From the NCBI GenBank assembly GCA_019454875.1, contig JACFNL010000016.1:1-38822 (forward strand): a stretch of 38,822 bases of DNA. The letters are read 5' to 3'. The stretch is from Candidatus Cloacimonadota bacterium. Lineage in GTDB: Bacteria; Muiribacteriota; UBA6191. Within the stretch, counting starts at the first letter, position 1. Each line of letters begins with the position of its first letter. A program made the position numbers and the translations under genes. Below are positions 17,816 through 26,141 of the stretch, piece after piece. Under the pieces are notes generated by a model that ran no database searches, was not told where the DNA came from, and saw only the letters and a program-made list of their open reading frames with translations.

Positions 17816-19123
17816 GTGGATAAAAAACGAGTTCATATGGCCCATCTGGGCTGTGCTAAAAATATGGTGGATTCAGAAATCCATCTGGCCAATTTTCACA
17901 GGCTAGGCTTTGAAAGTGTGGAAGAGCCTGAAGAAGCAGATTTGGTAATCATTAATACCTGCGGTTTTATTCAAAGTGCCAAAGAGCAATCAATTGATAC
18001 TATATTTTCCATGACAGGTATGAAAAAAGCCAAAGTAGTAGTAACAGGATGCCTCTACCAGCGATATCAGGATCTGAGTCAGCAGATGCCAGAGGTAAAT
18101 GGATGGCTCAAAAGTAATACTATGGAAGAAGTTTCCCAGCTTATTCTCGATTTGGGATTTGACATTCCAAAAGGGGAATACTTTTCCAGTGAGTATGACC
18201 GAATCCTGTTAGATAAAAGCTGTCATGCCTACTTAAGAATTGCGGAAGGCTGCAATAAAAACTGTTCTTTCTGCTCCATTCCCGGATTTAAAGGCCGTAT
18301 GGCATCCAGAACAATTGAGAGTCTTGTTGCTGAGGCTGAGACCCTCATAAAGAAGGGGATTTGTGAACTGAATCTCGTCTCTCAGGACACCGCCAATTAT
18401 GGGAGCGATATCTATGGGGTGGCCAAAGGTGGGGGGCCCTTAAAAACCTTGCTTAAAGAGCTTGTAAAGCTCCCTGTTCAAAGAATTCGTCTCCTGTATC
18501 TTTACCCCCTGTGGCTCAATCATGATTTTTTTGAATATATGGCCTCTGAACCTAAAATCTGCAACTATATTGATATGCCCCTGCAACATGCTTCCTCAAG
18601 GGTATTAAAATCCATGAAAAGACCAGGAAGTAAAGCCGAATACTTGAACGAAATGCAAACCATTCGTTCTATTTTTAATAATGATGTTGCCCTACGCAGT
18701 ACCTTTATAGTGGGATTCCCAGGAGAAAAGGAAGAGGACTTTTTGGAACTGAAGTCTTTTGTGGAAGAGGTGCGTTTTGACTGGCTTGGAGCATTCACCT
18801 ATTCACAGGAAGAATCCACAAGCAGCAACAAGATGAAAAATGATGTTCATCATCGCACCAAACAAAGGCGACACAAAGAACTGATTACCATATACGAACA
18901 AACAAGACAAACACTTCCTTCCCCTGTGGGTACAGTGAGAAATGTGATTCTTGAAGAGGAGATCAATGGGGTCTGGATGGGACGAAGCCAGTACGAGGCT
19001 CCGGAAGTCGATGGAGTAATTTATGTCTCCACCGCGAACGGTGCCCCAGGCAAGTCTATGGATGTGCGCATTGATGCCGAACTCGAATTTGATTTGGAAG
19101 CAAGCGAGGTTGGGAGGGCATGA
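17816..19123 (+). CDS. rimO: ribosomal protein uS12 methylthiotransferase RimO
   Basis: 435-residue radical-SAM methylthiotransferase that thiomethylates the conserved Asp of ribosomal protein S12. The N-terminal MTTase domain has three cluster cysteines (C13 in HLGCAKNMVDSE, the RimO signature; C49 in NTCGFI; C79 in TGCLYQR). The radical SAM CxxxCxxC is C146-N-K-N-C150-S-F-C153. The C-terminal TRAM-like part is at about 370-430. The GTG start at 17816 has AGAGGA five bases upstream; the ATG at 17814 is out of frame. LGCAKNxVDSE separates it from the tRNA enzymes MiaB and MtaB. The next gene overlaps its stop by 4 bases. Confidence 0.95.
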   Translation: MDKKRVHMAHLGCAKNMVDSEIHLANFHRLGFESVEEPEEADLVIINTCGFIQSAKEQSIDTIFSMTGMKKAKVVVTGCLYQRYQDLSQQMPEVNGWLKSNTMEEVSQLILDLGFDIPKGEYFSSEYDRILLDKSCHAYLRIAEGCNKNCSFCSIPGFKGRMASRTIESLVAEAETLIKKGICELNLVSQDTANYGSDIYGVAKGGGPLKTLLKELVKLPVQRIRLLYLYPLWLNHDFFEYMASEPKICNYIDMPLQHASSRVLKSMKRPGSKAEYLNEMQTIRSIFNNDVALRSTFIVGFPGEKEEDFLELKSFVEEVRFDWLGAFTYSQEESTSSNKMKNDVHHRTKQRRHKELITIYEQTRQTLPSPVGTVRNVILEEEINGVWMGRSQYEAPEVDGVIYVSTANGAPGKSMDVRIDAELEFDLEASEVGRA

Positions 19124-21210
19124 ACATGCAAACAGTCAGTCCAGGAACAATCGATGCTGTTCGTAGCAGCTATTCGAAACTTTTTGAAAATGAGATAGGT
19201 TTTTTCTGGGACTATGGCTATTGTGTTCCTCTTGTTCGTTTGTGTTTGTGGTCTATTCAGATAGCTCATCTGACGGGCTGTGGTAACAATGACCCATTTT
19301 TACATGTCAATGAAGCTATTATCAAAAGCCCTGGACTGAAGTCCCTGGCCGATAAGGTCCTGGAGCAACCAGGGCTGGCCAAAGATCTGGTTAACCTGTG
19401 TCGGCATGGTTTAAAATCCATGGATGCCTATGTTGATGATCCTAACAGGGCAAAATTACAGCTAGAACCATTAAATGAACTTTCCCAGTACTTTGTTGGC
19501 AAACCAGCTGTAGTCAACCCGCATCCTGTCAAACATATCCCACCGCATCACAGGTTAAAGGCCAGATTTTTTGAACCTTCTTTGTATTTCAGGCTACAAT
19601 ATGGTAAAAAATCGGACAGTTCCGGCTCTGCTCTAGCAGTCGTCACCCAATGGATTCCTGATCTGGAAGCTGTAGCCACTATCAATCATTATCTCAATAT
19701 TCACAACATACCCCTGGCACCAAATTTTATGCACATTCGGGAAATTGTCCCATTGGGAAGCCGAAGACCAGTGCCTGTCAAAACCCTTTCCGACTGGACC
19801 CACCATGTGATTCAGCCGGCCAAGAAGTTTCGCTATCCACAAACACACAATCCCAGTATCAAAATCATGATCGATACTATGTTCGCCATTGATTTTGAAG
19901 CCCTGAAACTTACACCGCATATCTGCGAAAACTTCAACCTGTTTTTAAATGAGGTTTCCAAGCAGGAATTAAAGACCCATTTGTTTGTAGAACCGGAACG
20001 AACAGTCGAAAACAAAGAAGAATGGAGTCTTCCTGAGAAACTTTCCGCATTTCGTAATCGTTCGTGCACTATTGTTGAAAACAAACAAACAGGTGCTGAA
20101 CCCTTTGACTCCAAGCTGCTCCTGCTTTTAAAAGATATCAAAAACTCAGTTCTTAAGCTGAAGCCTGATGATCTGCAAAAAACTTATAGTGACATGAAAC
20201 GCGGATCTAAAAAACTGGTAAATTCCTTTAAAGGGCTTCTTGTCAAAAGCACAAAAACATCTACCCGATCCCCAAGGAAAAGTGACTCCACACCCAAGTC
20301 CTCAGGAACCGAAACCAGCCCGATCAAAATTGAACCAAACAGAAAGCTAGTAATGTCTGCACCGGGAGTTCCAGCATTTAAGGATCTGGTACAAAGAATT
20401 CCACCACTTAAAGATAAGCTGATGGAAAAACACCTTTTATATGCTCTTCTGGAAAGCGACTTCTGGCACAAACAACCCAAAGAGGCTGCCTGGCTTTGTG
20501 CCAGAATCGAAAAAATGCACCACAAGACGGACAAAGAAGGCACTCCAACCAACGACCTGATTGAACTGTTTGAAACGGCAGCTAAAAGCAAAAATGGTGC
20601 ACTGGTTCAATCCCATCTGGATTCGGCCAAAAAAGGTGCTTCCACATTTACGGCCAAGGAGCAGACTGATTTACTCGACTGGATGAACAAACTGCCAGAT
20701 GTGCGTTCGGCCCTGTATGAAGAATACTGTCATAGTGAGGCCAATGCTGTAATCATGTCACAGAACTGGCATCTGCTTCCCAAAGAAAGCCGCCTCAAAT
20801 TGAGCGAAGCTGCCAATGTGCAACATATCTCCCAGCTCATTGAAGGTGATTTGGACAATTTTTTCAAGCAGGATGTACTGTCCAAAAATGAAAGAAAACG
20901 CCTGGGCCTGATCAGCCTAAAAATTATGTCCCAGTTAGCTACCTTTTTGGAGCAGGAAGACTCTAATCCCCAGGCCAAGGAACTTCTAAGAAAACTAAGG
21001 GTAATGCACACCCAGTATTCAGACACCCTGAACGAAAAATCCGAAGAAGCTGATTTGGAGTTCAGTCAGACCTGCCAGAACTGGCTCCATTCGATTTGCT
21101 GGTACCTGTACGAACAGAACAGCTCCCACTTTTATGAAGTTGTTCGAGAAATTGAAAGTCTGTTTGTTACCGTATGGAAAAAAGTCGAAGTTCAACTGAA
21201 GGCGGATTAA
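19120..21210 (+). CDS. hypothetical 696-aa protein coupled to rimO
   Basis: Orphan of 696 residues, overlapping the rimO stop as ATGA. A second in-frame ATG at 19126 is better spaced (7-8 bases) from GGGAGGG (19112-19118) and may be the true start. There appear to be two halves: an N-terminal mixed alpha/beta region (about 1-370, with WDYGYCVPLVRLCLW, HIPPHHRLKARFFEP and HIREIVPLGSRRPVP) and a helical C-terminal region (about 415-690). They are separated by a Ser/Thr/Lys/Pro-rich linker at about 376-408. There is no signal peptide, convincing membrane segment or nucleotide-binding motif. It is probably cytoplasmic. I recognise no family; the His-rich HPVKHIPPHH patch near 140 is the only unusual motif. 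Confidence 0.75.
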   Translation: MNMQTVSPGTIDAVRSSYSKLFENEIGFFWDYGYCVPLVRLCLWSIQIAHLTGCGNNDPFLHVNEAIIKSPGLKSLADKVLEQPGLAKDLVNLCRHGLKSMDAYVDDPNRAKLQLEPLNELSQYFVGKPAVVNPHPVKHIPPHHRLKARFFEPSLYFRLQYGKKSDSSGSALAVVTQWIPDLEAVATINHYLNIHNIPLAPNFMHIREIVPLGSRRPVPVKTLSDWTHHVIQPAKKFRYPQTHNPSIKIMIDTMFAIDFEALKLTPHICENFNLFLNEVSKQELKTHLFVEPERTVENKEEWSLPEKLSAFRNRSCTIVENKQTGAEPFDSKLLLLLKDIKNSVLKLKPDDLQKTYSDMKRGSKKLVNSFKGLLVKSTKTSTRSPRKSDSTPKSSGTETSPIKIEPNRKLVMSAPGVPAFKDLVQRIPPLKDKLMEKHLLYALLESDFWHKQPKEAAWLCARIEKMHHKTDKEGTPTNDLIELFETAAKSKNGALVQSHLDSAKKGASTFTAKEQTDLLDWMNKLPDVRSALYEEYCHSEANAVIMSQNWHLLPKESRLKLSEAANVQHISQLIEGDLDNFFKQDVLSKNERKRLGLISLKIMSQLATFLEQEDSNPQAKELLRKLRVMHTQYSDTLNEKSEEADLEFSQTCQNWLHSICWYLYEQNSSHFYEVVREIESLFVTVWKKVEVQLKAD

Positions 21211-21644
21211 ACACTGTACGCAATCCAGGGCAAGAACAAAGAGAGCTTGCAAACAGTGTGGAGGACTCTGTATCCCTTTGGCTAACAGACAATCAACAAA
21301 CAGAAGACTATGTTCCTCCTGTTCTAAGCCAGTCCGAACTCGAGTCCCTGCAAATCAAACGGGAGCCTGAATCTCAAACAGATTCAAACAATAAAGAAGA
21401 TTCTTCCCATCTACCCTCAAGAAAAATTTCCCTGAACCTGAGCGAAGGGGAAGAAGACTGCCTGATTGCCTTGAGAAGGGGACTGATCCGTTATGAGGAA
21501 GGGGATTGGGTCCCATCCGATGAAGAAATTATCAAGACCCTGATCCGGTTATTGCCACTGTTGAATATAGAAGGGGTTCGACTTCTGTGTATTCAGGATT
21601 TGGAAGATGCCTTGGCATTTAAAATACAACAAACAGAACAATAG
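21174..21644 (+). CDS. hypothetical 156-aa acidic protein
   Basis: Starts 37 bases inside the preceding gene, with no clear SD. The frame offers no other ATG, and a GTG near 21258 is the only obvious alternative, so the start is uncertain. The first 80 residues are polar, Gln/Ser/Glu-rich and probably disordered. A compact C-terminal part (about 84-150: ISLNLSEGEEDCLIALRRGL, then VPSDEEIIKTLIRLLPLLNI) looks folded and helical. The overlap implies translation coupled to the 696-aa orphan. No family is recognised. Confidence 0.6.
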   Translation: MEKSRSSTEGGLNTVRNPGQEQRELANSVEDSVSLWLTDNQQTEDYVPPVLSQSELESLQIKREPESQTDSNNKEDSSHLPSRKISLNLSEGEEDCLIALRRGLIRYEEGDWVPSDEEIIKTLIRLLPLLNIEGVRLLCIQDLEDALAFKIQQTEQ

Positions 21645-21654
21645 GATACAATAA

Positions 21655-21685
21655 CTGCCCCAGTATATTATGTTAACCAGGGCAG
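21655..21685 (+). other. inverted repeat between the 156-aa and helix-turn-helix genes
   Basis: CTGCCC (21655-21660) and GGGCAG (21680-21685) can pair across a 19-base AT-rich loop, 11 bases after the stop at 21644. A run of five T lies about ten bases downstream. It may be an imperfect terminator or an attenuator before the helix-turn-helix gene. The rest of the 126-base gap holds only the -10-like TACAAT at 21759. Confidence 0.35.
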
Positions 21686-21758
21686 GGGAGAACAGTCTTT
21701 TTCTCTATCAAACAGTGGCGAACAAATTCTTTTGTTATCCATTTGCTCGTTTTTCCGA

Positions 21759-21764
21759 TACAAT
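21759..21764 (+). promoter_or_regulatory. -10-like box placing the start at the ATG (possible leaderless mRNA)
   Basis: TACAAT ends seven bases before the A of the ATG at 21771, so transcription from it would begin at the start codon. No SD precedes this ATG. No good -35 box is found at 16-18 bases; TTGTTA at 21732 is 21 bases away. Weak on its own. Confidence 0.3.
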
Positions 21765-21770
21765 GTTCTC

Positions 21771-22529
21771 ATGGAAAGGGATAACCGTTTTTCAAATGAT
21801 CAGTTTGTTTCCGTTCAGGACGCATGTACTTTGCTCAATTGCGGACGCACAAAAATTTATACCCACTACATATCCAACGGACTCCTAGCCGTTAAAAAGA
21901 AAATTGGCAATCGCTCCTTCTTTTTAAGAACCGATATTGAACGGATTGCAAAAAGCGAGGAGCTATCCATCCTTCCTGTATCCATGAGCCCCTCACAGAA
22001 TCAGGAACAGGAGTCGGAACTGATCGGCCCATCGGGCAGAGATGAAGATCAGAAAAATCTGTCCGAGTACATCTCTTCCCTGAAGGCCCGGATTCACGAT
22101 CTGGAACAAGCCCTAAGAGCACAAAGTGTTCCCATGATTGAGTATCAGGAAAAATTGCGTCTAAAAGATCTGGAAATTCAACAACAGAATGAACTGCTTG
22201 AATTTGCCGAACAAAGAGCCAGGCACCTCGAATCAGAGTCTAAACAATTGCGCGAGGCTGAAGAACAAACAAAGCTTGAGCTTCAGGACACGGAATCAAG
22301 ATTTAATCAAAGCCTAAAAGTTGCACTGACTTTCAAAAATCAACTTAGACAGGAAGAGGAAAAACGGCAAAAGCTCGAAGAGCAGTTTATAAGACTAAGA
22401 GAGCTGCAGGAACAGTTTGACTCCTGCCATTTTTATGAATGGGGGCTTAAGCGCAGACTAAGAACCCAGATTCAAGGCACTATGGCAAATATCAGAAGGC
22501 TGCAAACCAGCTTTCGCTCCATGGATTAA
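21771..22529 (+). CDS. helix-turn-helix protein with long coiled coil
   Basis: 252 residues from the ATG at 21771; the frame extends to a TTG at 21732 that lacks support. Residues about 8-60 form an excisionase/MerR-like winged helix-turn-helix (FVSVQDACTLLNCGRTKIYT, then NGLLAVKKKIGNRSFFLRTD). A polar linker follows, then about 120 residues of heptad-rich coiled coil (about 100-220, Glu/Gln/Leu/Arg). The basic tail is GLKRRLRTQIQ...RRLQTSF. This DNA-binding head plus coiled-coil stalk recalls KfrA-type or other nucleoid/partition-associated proteins, but there is no parA or plasmid gene nearby. Role inferred: DNA binding with self-association. Confidence 0.75.
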   Translation: MERDNRFSNDQFVSVQDACTLLNCGRTKIYTHYISNGLLAVKKKIGNRSFFLRTDIERIAKSEELSILPVSMSPSQNQEQESELIGPSGRDEDQKNLSEYISSLKARIHDLEQALRAQSVPMIEYQEKLRLKDLEIQQQNELLEFAEQRARHLESESKQLREAEEQTKLELQDTESRFNQSLKVALTFKNQLRQEEEKRQKLEEQFIRLRELQEQFDSCHFYEWGLKRRLRTQIQGTMANIRRLQTSFRSMD

Positions 22530-22533
22530 TTTA

Positions 22534-22552
22534 AGCCCCAATAGAAGGGGCT
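22534..22552 (+). terminator. hairpin between convergent genes
   Basis: AGCCCC (22534-22539), loop AATAGAA, GGGGCT (22547-22552), four bases after the stop of the helix-turn-helix gene. The stem bases are the same as in the clpP terminator hairpin. No U-run follows, so it may stop RNA polymerase poorly or act as a 3' stabiliser. The remaining 150 bases to 22703 are AT-rich, and I see nothing else in them. Confidence 0.45.
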
Positions 22553-22703
22553 GACCTGATTTGAATATAAATGTATCCCAGGCTTTAATTATGATCTTAT
22601 TGAGCCTGATTTCGATCGACTATTTTAATAGCTATTCTCAATTTTAGTTAACATAATATACATTATACGCAGATATTGATTGTAAGCGGATCAGGACTCC
22701 CAC

Positions 22704-23807
22704 TTATTCCGCATCCGCAAAATTGGGATTCAGATCCATATACATCTTGTAATCCAGCAATACCTTCAAAACATAGTTTCTAGTCTCAAAAAATCCTATG
22801 TTCTCAAAAAAATCCCCTGGCCTGCTCTGCCAGCGTTTTACTGGAGTTGGCCCTGCATTATAGGCAGCCAGTACCTTAGGTAAGTCCGAGTACATTGCAG
22901 TTACTGATGCCAGATACTGAGAACCAAACCTGATACCTGTTTCGGGGACATGAAGCTCGGATGGACTTACCTTGATTCCTTTTTTATTTAAAAGCCCAGT
23001 GGCAGTATTTGGCATAACCTGCATCAGACCAACCGCCCCCGCCTTGGATACAACAGCCGGGTTAAAACCGGATTCCGTTTTCATAACCGAATACACCAAA
23101 GAAGAAGACACGGAGTAGGTTGTTGCAGCACTGGATACCTCATTGAAAAATGGGGTTGGATAAAGAAGCTTCAGTGGGGAAAATCCAAGAACTTCGTGAA
23201 GCACTGGTGCTGAAAAATTGCGGATCAACCATCGCCTTTCAGCCACATACTCAGAATCTCTTGAACTCGCTCTACAGGCCAGCACCTTATAGATCAGAAG
23301 TACAGCCCGTATACAGATCTCAATTTTGTCCCCACTCACAATCAATTCATTTTTGTGGTTTAACTCTGCGCTCAATTTTACGAGTCTGTTTAATGTTTCA
23401 CTCGATTCAAATTCCTTTACGAAGTGCTCAACTCTGATGAATCCAGATTCTTTGAGTGCGGACAAAATTGAGATCTGAGTCCAGGTATCTTTGACAATTT
23501 GTAATACCGCATCCATTTCCAGAGCCTTAAAATTTTTATCTGCCTCAGTGATACCCGTACGAATCCTGTGATATCCCTCACTCCTGAAAAACTCTGATAC
23601 CTTCTCTTCCTCTACCTTCAACCACCAGGAATATTCAACCGGATGAATGGAGCCAAGGTATTGTCTCTCCTGCTCCGCTTCTAAAGAGCCAAAATGGTTC
23701 ACAATAGCCTGTCCAGATAGAATTTCCACAATACTGTCAATACGAGACTTTAAAACAAAAAAACTGCATGGCAACAGAATGGAAAGAAGTAAAATAAAAA
23801 TACGCAT
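22704..23807 (-). CDS. lytic transglycosylase, Slt type
   Basis: 367 residues. An N-terminal hydrophobic segment (about 2-19, IFILLLSILLPCSFFVL) acts as signal or anchor. The first 210 residues are helical and unfamiliar. The C-terminal SLT domain (about 218-345) has the catalytic Glu 245 in MKTESGFNP, the GAVGLMQVMPNTA motif and AAYNAGP. It cleaves peptidoglycan glycan strands with formation of 1,6-anhydro-muramic acid. The presumed periplasmic position and the family are typical of diderms. It is divergent from the sigma-54 activator across 35 bases, so the two promoters overlap. Confidence 0.9.
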   Translation of the reverse strand: MRIFILLLSILLPCSFFVLKSRIDSIVEILSGQAIVNHFGSLEAEQERQYLGSIHPVEYSWWLKVEEEKVSEFFRSEGYHRIRTGITEADKNFKALEMDAVLQIVKDTWTQISILSALKESGFIRVEHFVKEFESSETLNRLVKLSAELNHKNELIVSGDKIEICIRAVLLIYKVLACRASSRDSEYVAERRWLIRNFSAPVLHEVLGFSPLKLLYPTPFFNEVSSAATTYSVSSSLVYSVMKTESGFNPAVVSKAGAVGLMQVMPNTATGLLNKKGIKVSPSELHVPETGIRFGSQYLASVTAMYSDLPKVLAAYNAGPTPVKRWQSRPGDFFENIGFFETRNYVLKVLLDYKMYMDLNPNFADAE

Positions 23808-23829
23808 ATAGACTGACTAGGCTAGGCTG

Positions 23830-23835
23830 TATAAT
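23830..23835 (+). promoter_or_regulatory. -10 box TATAAT directly before the sigma-54 activator gene
   Basis: A perfect TATAAT ends seven bases before the ATG at 23843, so transcription would begin at or next to the start codon. TAGACT at 23809-23814 is a poor -35 at 15 bases. The 35-base gap also has to hold the minus-strand promoter of the transglycosylase, and there is no SD for the plus gene. This suggests a leaderless transcript. Confidence 0.45.
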
Positions 23836-23842
23836 AACATGT

Positions 23843-25240
23843 ATGAATTTTGTACTTGTTTTAGCCCTGAGCGAGCTGTCCATAAATCCTTATCTGGTTC
23901 ATCTCAAAAAAAAGTATACCACCGCCAGCCTGGAAGCGGGTGATCCAGTTACTACTATGGTTTATGGGGACGACCTTCCCATCTCCATTTTGTACTTTTC
24001 CAGCTTCTCCGAGGATTACAGCAAGAACTTAAAAGCACTTAGAAGTACTTATCCCGGAATACCACTGATCGTCATACACGATCTGGATCATCGTATAAAA
24101 AGACGAGACATTGCCGAGCAGTTTGCAGATGCAGTTGTTGAAAAGCCCGTGCCTAGCTTTATTGTGGATATTATTGATGCCCAGATCAGGAAATCCCGCA
24201 ATCTGAGCCTGAAATCTCTAGCCGTAAATCGCCCTACTGAACATCAGGAACAATATCTTCAGATATCCGAGAAAATGCAGAAGCTGATGCGAATTGCCAG
24301 CAAAGTCGCGCCCACTGACGCTACAATTCTTTTGACCGGAGAAAGTGGTACCGGTAAGGAAGTCACTGCCAACTGGATTCACTCCGAAAGCTTACGCAAA
24401 CAAAAACCATTTGTAGCCATTAACTGCGGTGCAATCACGGAAACAATTCTGGAGTCTGAGCTTTTTGGGCATAAGCGCGGTTCTTTCACTGGGGCCGATC
24501 GCGACAAAACCGGTCTTTTTGAAGCAGCCGATCAGGGCACCCTTTTTCTTGATGAAATTGGAGAAATGCCTTTTTCTTTGCAGGTAAAACTACTACGGGT
24601 GATCCAGGAAAGGAAAATTCGCAAGGTTGGTGACATCGAGGATATTCCCGTGAATGTCCGTATTATTGCCGCAACCAACAAGGATCTGATGCGACTGGTA
24701 AGAGAAGAGCGATTTCGCGAAGACCTTTATTACAGATTAAATGTGGTTCATCTGCACCTGCCACCACTGAGGGAAAGAAAGGAATCACTGCCTGGACTGG
24801 TGATGACTTTTTTATTGCATTACGCCCAAAAATACAAAAAGAGCGTTCAGGCAGTATCTCCCGCATGTGAAAATATACTGATGCAGTATGCTTTCCCAGG
24901 CAATATTCGCGAATTGCAAAATATTATCGAATATTCAGTAATTATGTGCGAAAGCCAGACATTACAGCCACAGGACCTGCCGATTGAGCTACAAAGGGAT
25001 GCTCCAATGAACCTTTTGCCAGCTCCAGCCACAGTAACTGAACTACCCCCTTTAAATACCCTGCATGACTTTTTAAGTTATGTCTATCATATTTCCAATC
25101 CCAGTATTTCCGATGTGGAAAAAATACTCATCGAAGAGAAGCTTGCCATGTATCAGTCCAATCAAAAGCAGGTTTCGGATTCTCTAGGTATTTCCAGGAC
25201 AAGCTTATGGCGTAAATTGAAGGAGCTAAGAATTGGATAA
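23843..25240 (+). CDS. sigma-54-dependent (NtrC family) transcriptional activator with degenerate receiver
   Basis: 465 residues. The N-terminal region (about 1-120) has receiver-like spacing, but the phospho-acceptor strand reads SILYFSSFSED, with no Asp at the usual place. The AAA+ domain (about 137-365) has Walker A GESGTGK (166-172), the sigma-54 contact loop GSFTGA (213-218, Ser for the usual Ala) and Walker B LFLDEIGEM with D237-E238. An arginine-rich sensor II region (FPGNIRELQN) follows. The C-terminal Fis-type helix-turn-helix (VSDSLGISRTSLWRKLKELR) binds enhancer DNA. It drives open-complex formation at sigma-54 promoters; targets are unknown. It is first in a three-gene signalling operon. 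Confidence 0.93.
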   Translation: MNFVLVLALSELSINPYLVHLKKKYTTASLEAGDPVTTMVYGDDLPISILYFSSFSEDYSKNLKALRSTYPGIPLIVIHDLDHRIKRRDIAEQFADAVVEKPVPSFIVDIIDAQIRKSRNLSLKSLAVNRPTEHQEQYLQISEKMQKLMRIASKVAPTDATILLTGESGTGKEVTANWIHSESLRKQKPFVAINCGAITETILESELFGHKRGSFTGADRDKTGLFEAADQGTLFLDEIGEMPFSLQVKLLRVIQERKIRKVGDIEDIPVNVRIIAATNKDLMRLVREERFREDLYYRLNVVHLHLPPLRERKESLPGLVMTFLLHYAQKYKKSVQAVSPACENILMQYAFPGNIRELQNIIEYSVIMCESQTLQPQDLPIELQRDAPMNLLPAPATVTELPPLNTLHDFLSYVYHISNPSISDVEKILIEEKLAMYQSNQKQVSDSLGISRTSLWRKLKELRIG

Positions 25241-26141
25241 AAAAGACTTTTCTAATTACAGCATTCCCTCCTCCCTGCCAAAGCCTTCCCTGGGTTCACT
25301 GGAAAAAACCATTTCCAGTATTTCAGCTATTCCCGTAATTGCCCTCAAAATTCTTGAGGTTACCCAGAATCCGAAGTCAACAGTTGCTCAACTGGAAAGT
25401 CTTATCAAATCCGACACCTCACTCAGTACCAACCTTCTTCGTCTGGTGAATTCTTCGTATTTTGGACTCAACCAGTCTGTAGTTGATATTCATAAAGCTA
25501 TTGTCCTTATGGGGTTAAAAACAGTTCGGGATCTGGCTCTGGCCTCCTCAATCTGCCCCCTGTTTTCTGGAGAATCTATAATTACCAATTATTCCAGAAT
25601 CAATCTTTGGAAACATAGTGTCTGTGTAGCCATAGCTTCCAGAATGGTGGCTCGACGGATTGATTCAAGCCTTGATGAATCCCTGTTTACTATGGGTATT
25701 ATCCACGATTTGGGTATTCTTTTACTTGATTTACATGCCCATGTCTGGTTTGAACTTATATTAACCCATCCGGAGTACCAGCAGCTCGGTCTGGAAGGCG
25801 TGGAAAAGGAACTTCTGGGATTCACTCACCATGATCTGATACAGATCATATTAAAAAAATGGCAGTTTCCTCCCATGGTTGTTGAAGCAGTTGCCTTTCA
25901 CCTCCAGCCATCCCGTTCCCTAATTTTCTCACAGCAGACCGCAATTCTTTATCTGGCCAACTGTCTGGCAAATCGCCACGGACTCGGATACACTCCACAC
26001 AAAAATGTAAAAGCTGAGGAATTTAATCATGTCCTTAAAGTTTTAAACCTTGGCATCAAAGACATTCATGTTCTAATGGATGATTTGCCTGGAGAACTAG
26101 TAGATGGTAACAACCTCTTAATAATGATTGAGGACATGTGA
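25233..26141 (+). CDS. HDOD domain protein
   Basis: 302 residues from a TTG start at 25233, which overlaps the activator stop by 8 bases and has GGAG seven bases upstream (25222-25225). The HDOD domain spans about 22-225 (ISAIPVIALKILEVTQNPKS, LRLVNSSYFGL, AIVLMGLKTVRDLALASSI). A degenerate HD-like HDLGILLLDLH is seen at about 152-162. HDOD proteins are non-enzymatic signalling modules found in two-component and cyclic-nucleotide pathways. Overlap on both sides places it in one operon with the sigma-54 activator and the hybrid kinase. Confidence 0.9.
   Translation: MDKKDFSNYSIPSSLPKPSLGSLEKTISSISAIPVIALKILEVTQNPKSTVAQLESLIKSDTSLSTNLLRLVNSSYFGLNQSVVDIHKAIVLMGLKTVRDLALASSICPLFSGESIITNYSRINLWKHSVCVAIASRMVARRIDSSLDESLFTMGIIHDLGILLLDLHAHVWFELILTHPEYQQLGLEGVEKELLGFTHHDLIQIILKKWQFPPMVVEAVAFHLQPSRSLIFSQQTAILYLANCLANRHGLGYTPHKNVKAEEFNHVLKVLNLGIKDIHVLMDDLPGELVDGNNLLIMIEDM

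Noticed and set aside
21670..21888. 72-codon open frame overlapping the start of the helix-turn-helix gene
   Set aside because: It is out of frame with a recognisable helix-turn-helix domain, has no SD, and reads as a shadow of that gene.
23808..23842. Sigma-54 promoter controlling the activator operon or the transglycosylase
   Set aside because: No TGGC-N8-TTGC type -24/-12 element is visible there or in the other intergenic gaps that I scanned by eye; TATAAT is the clearer signal.
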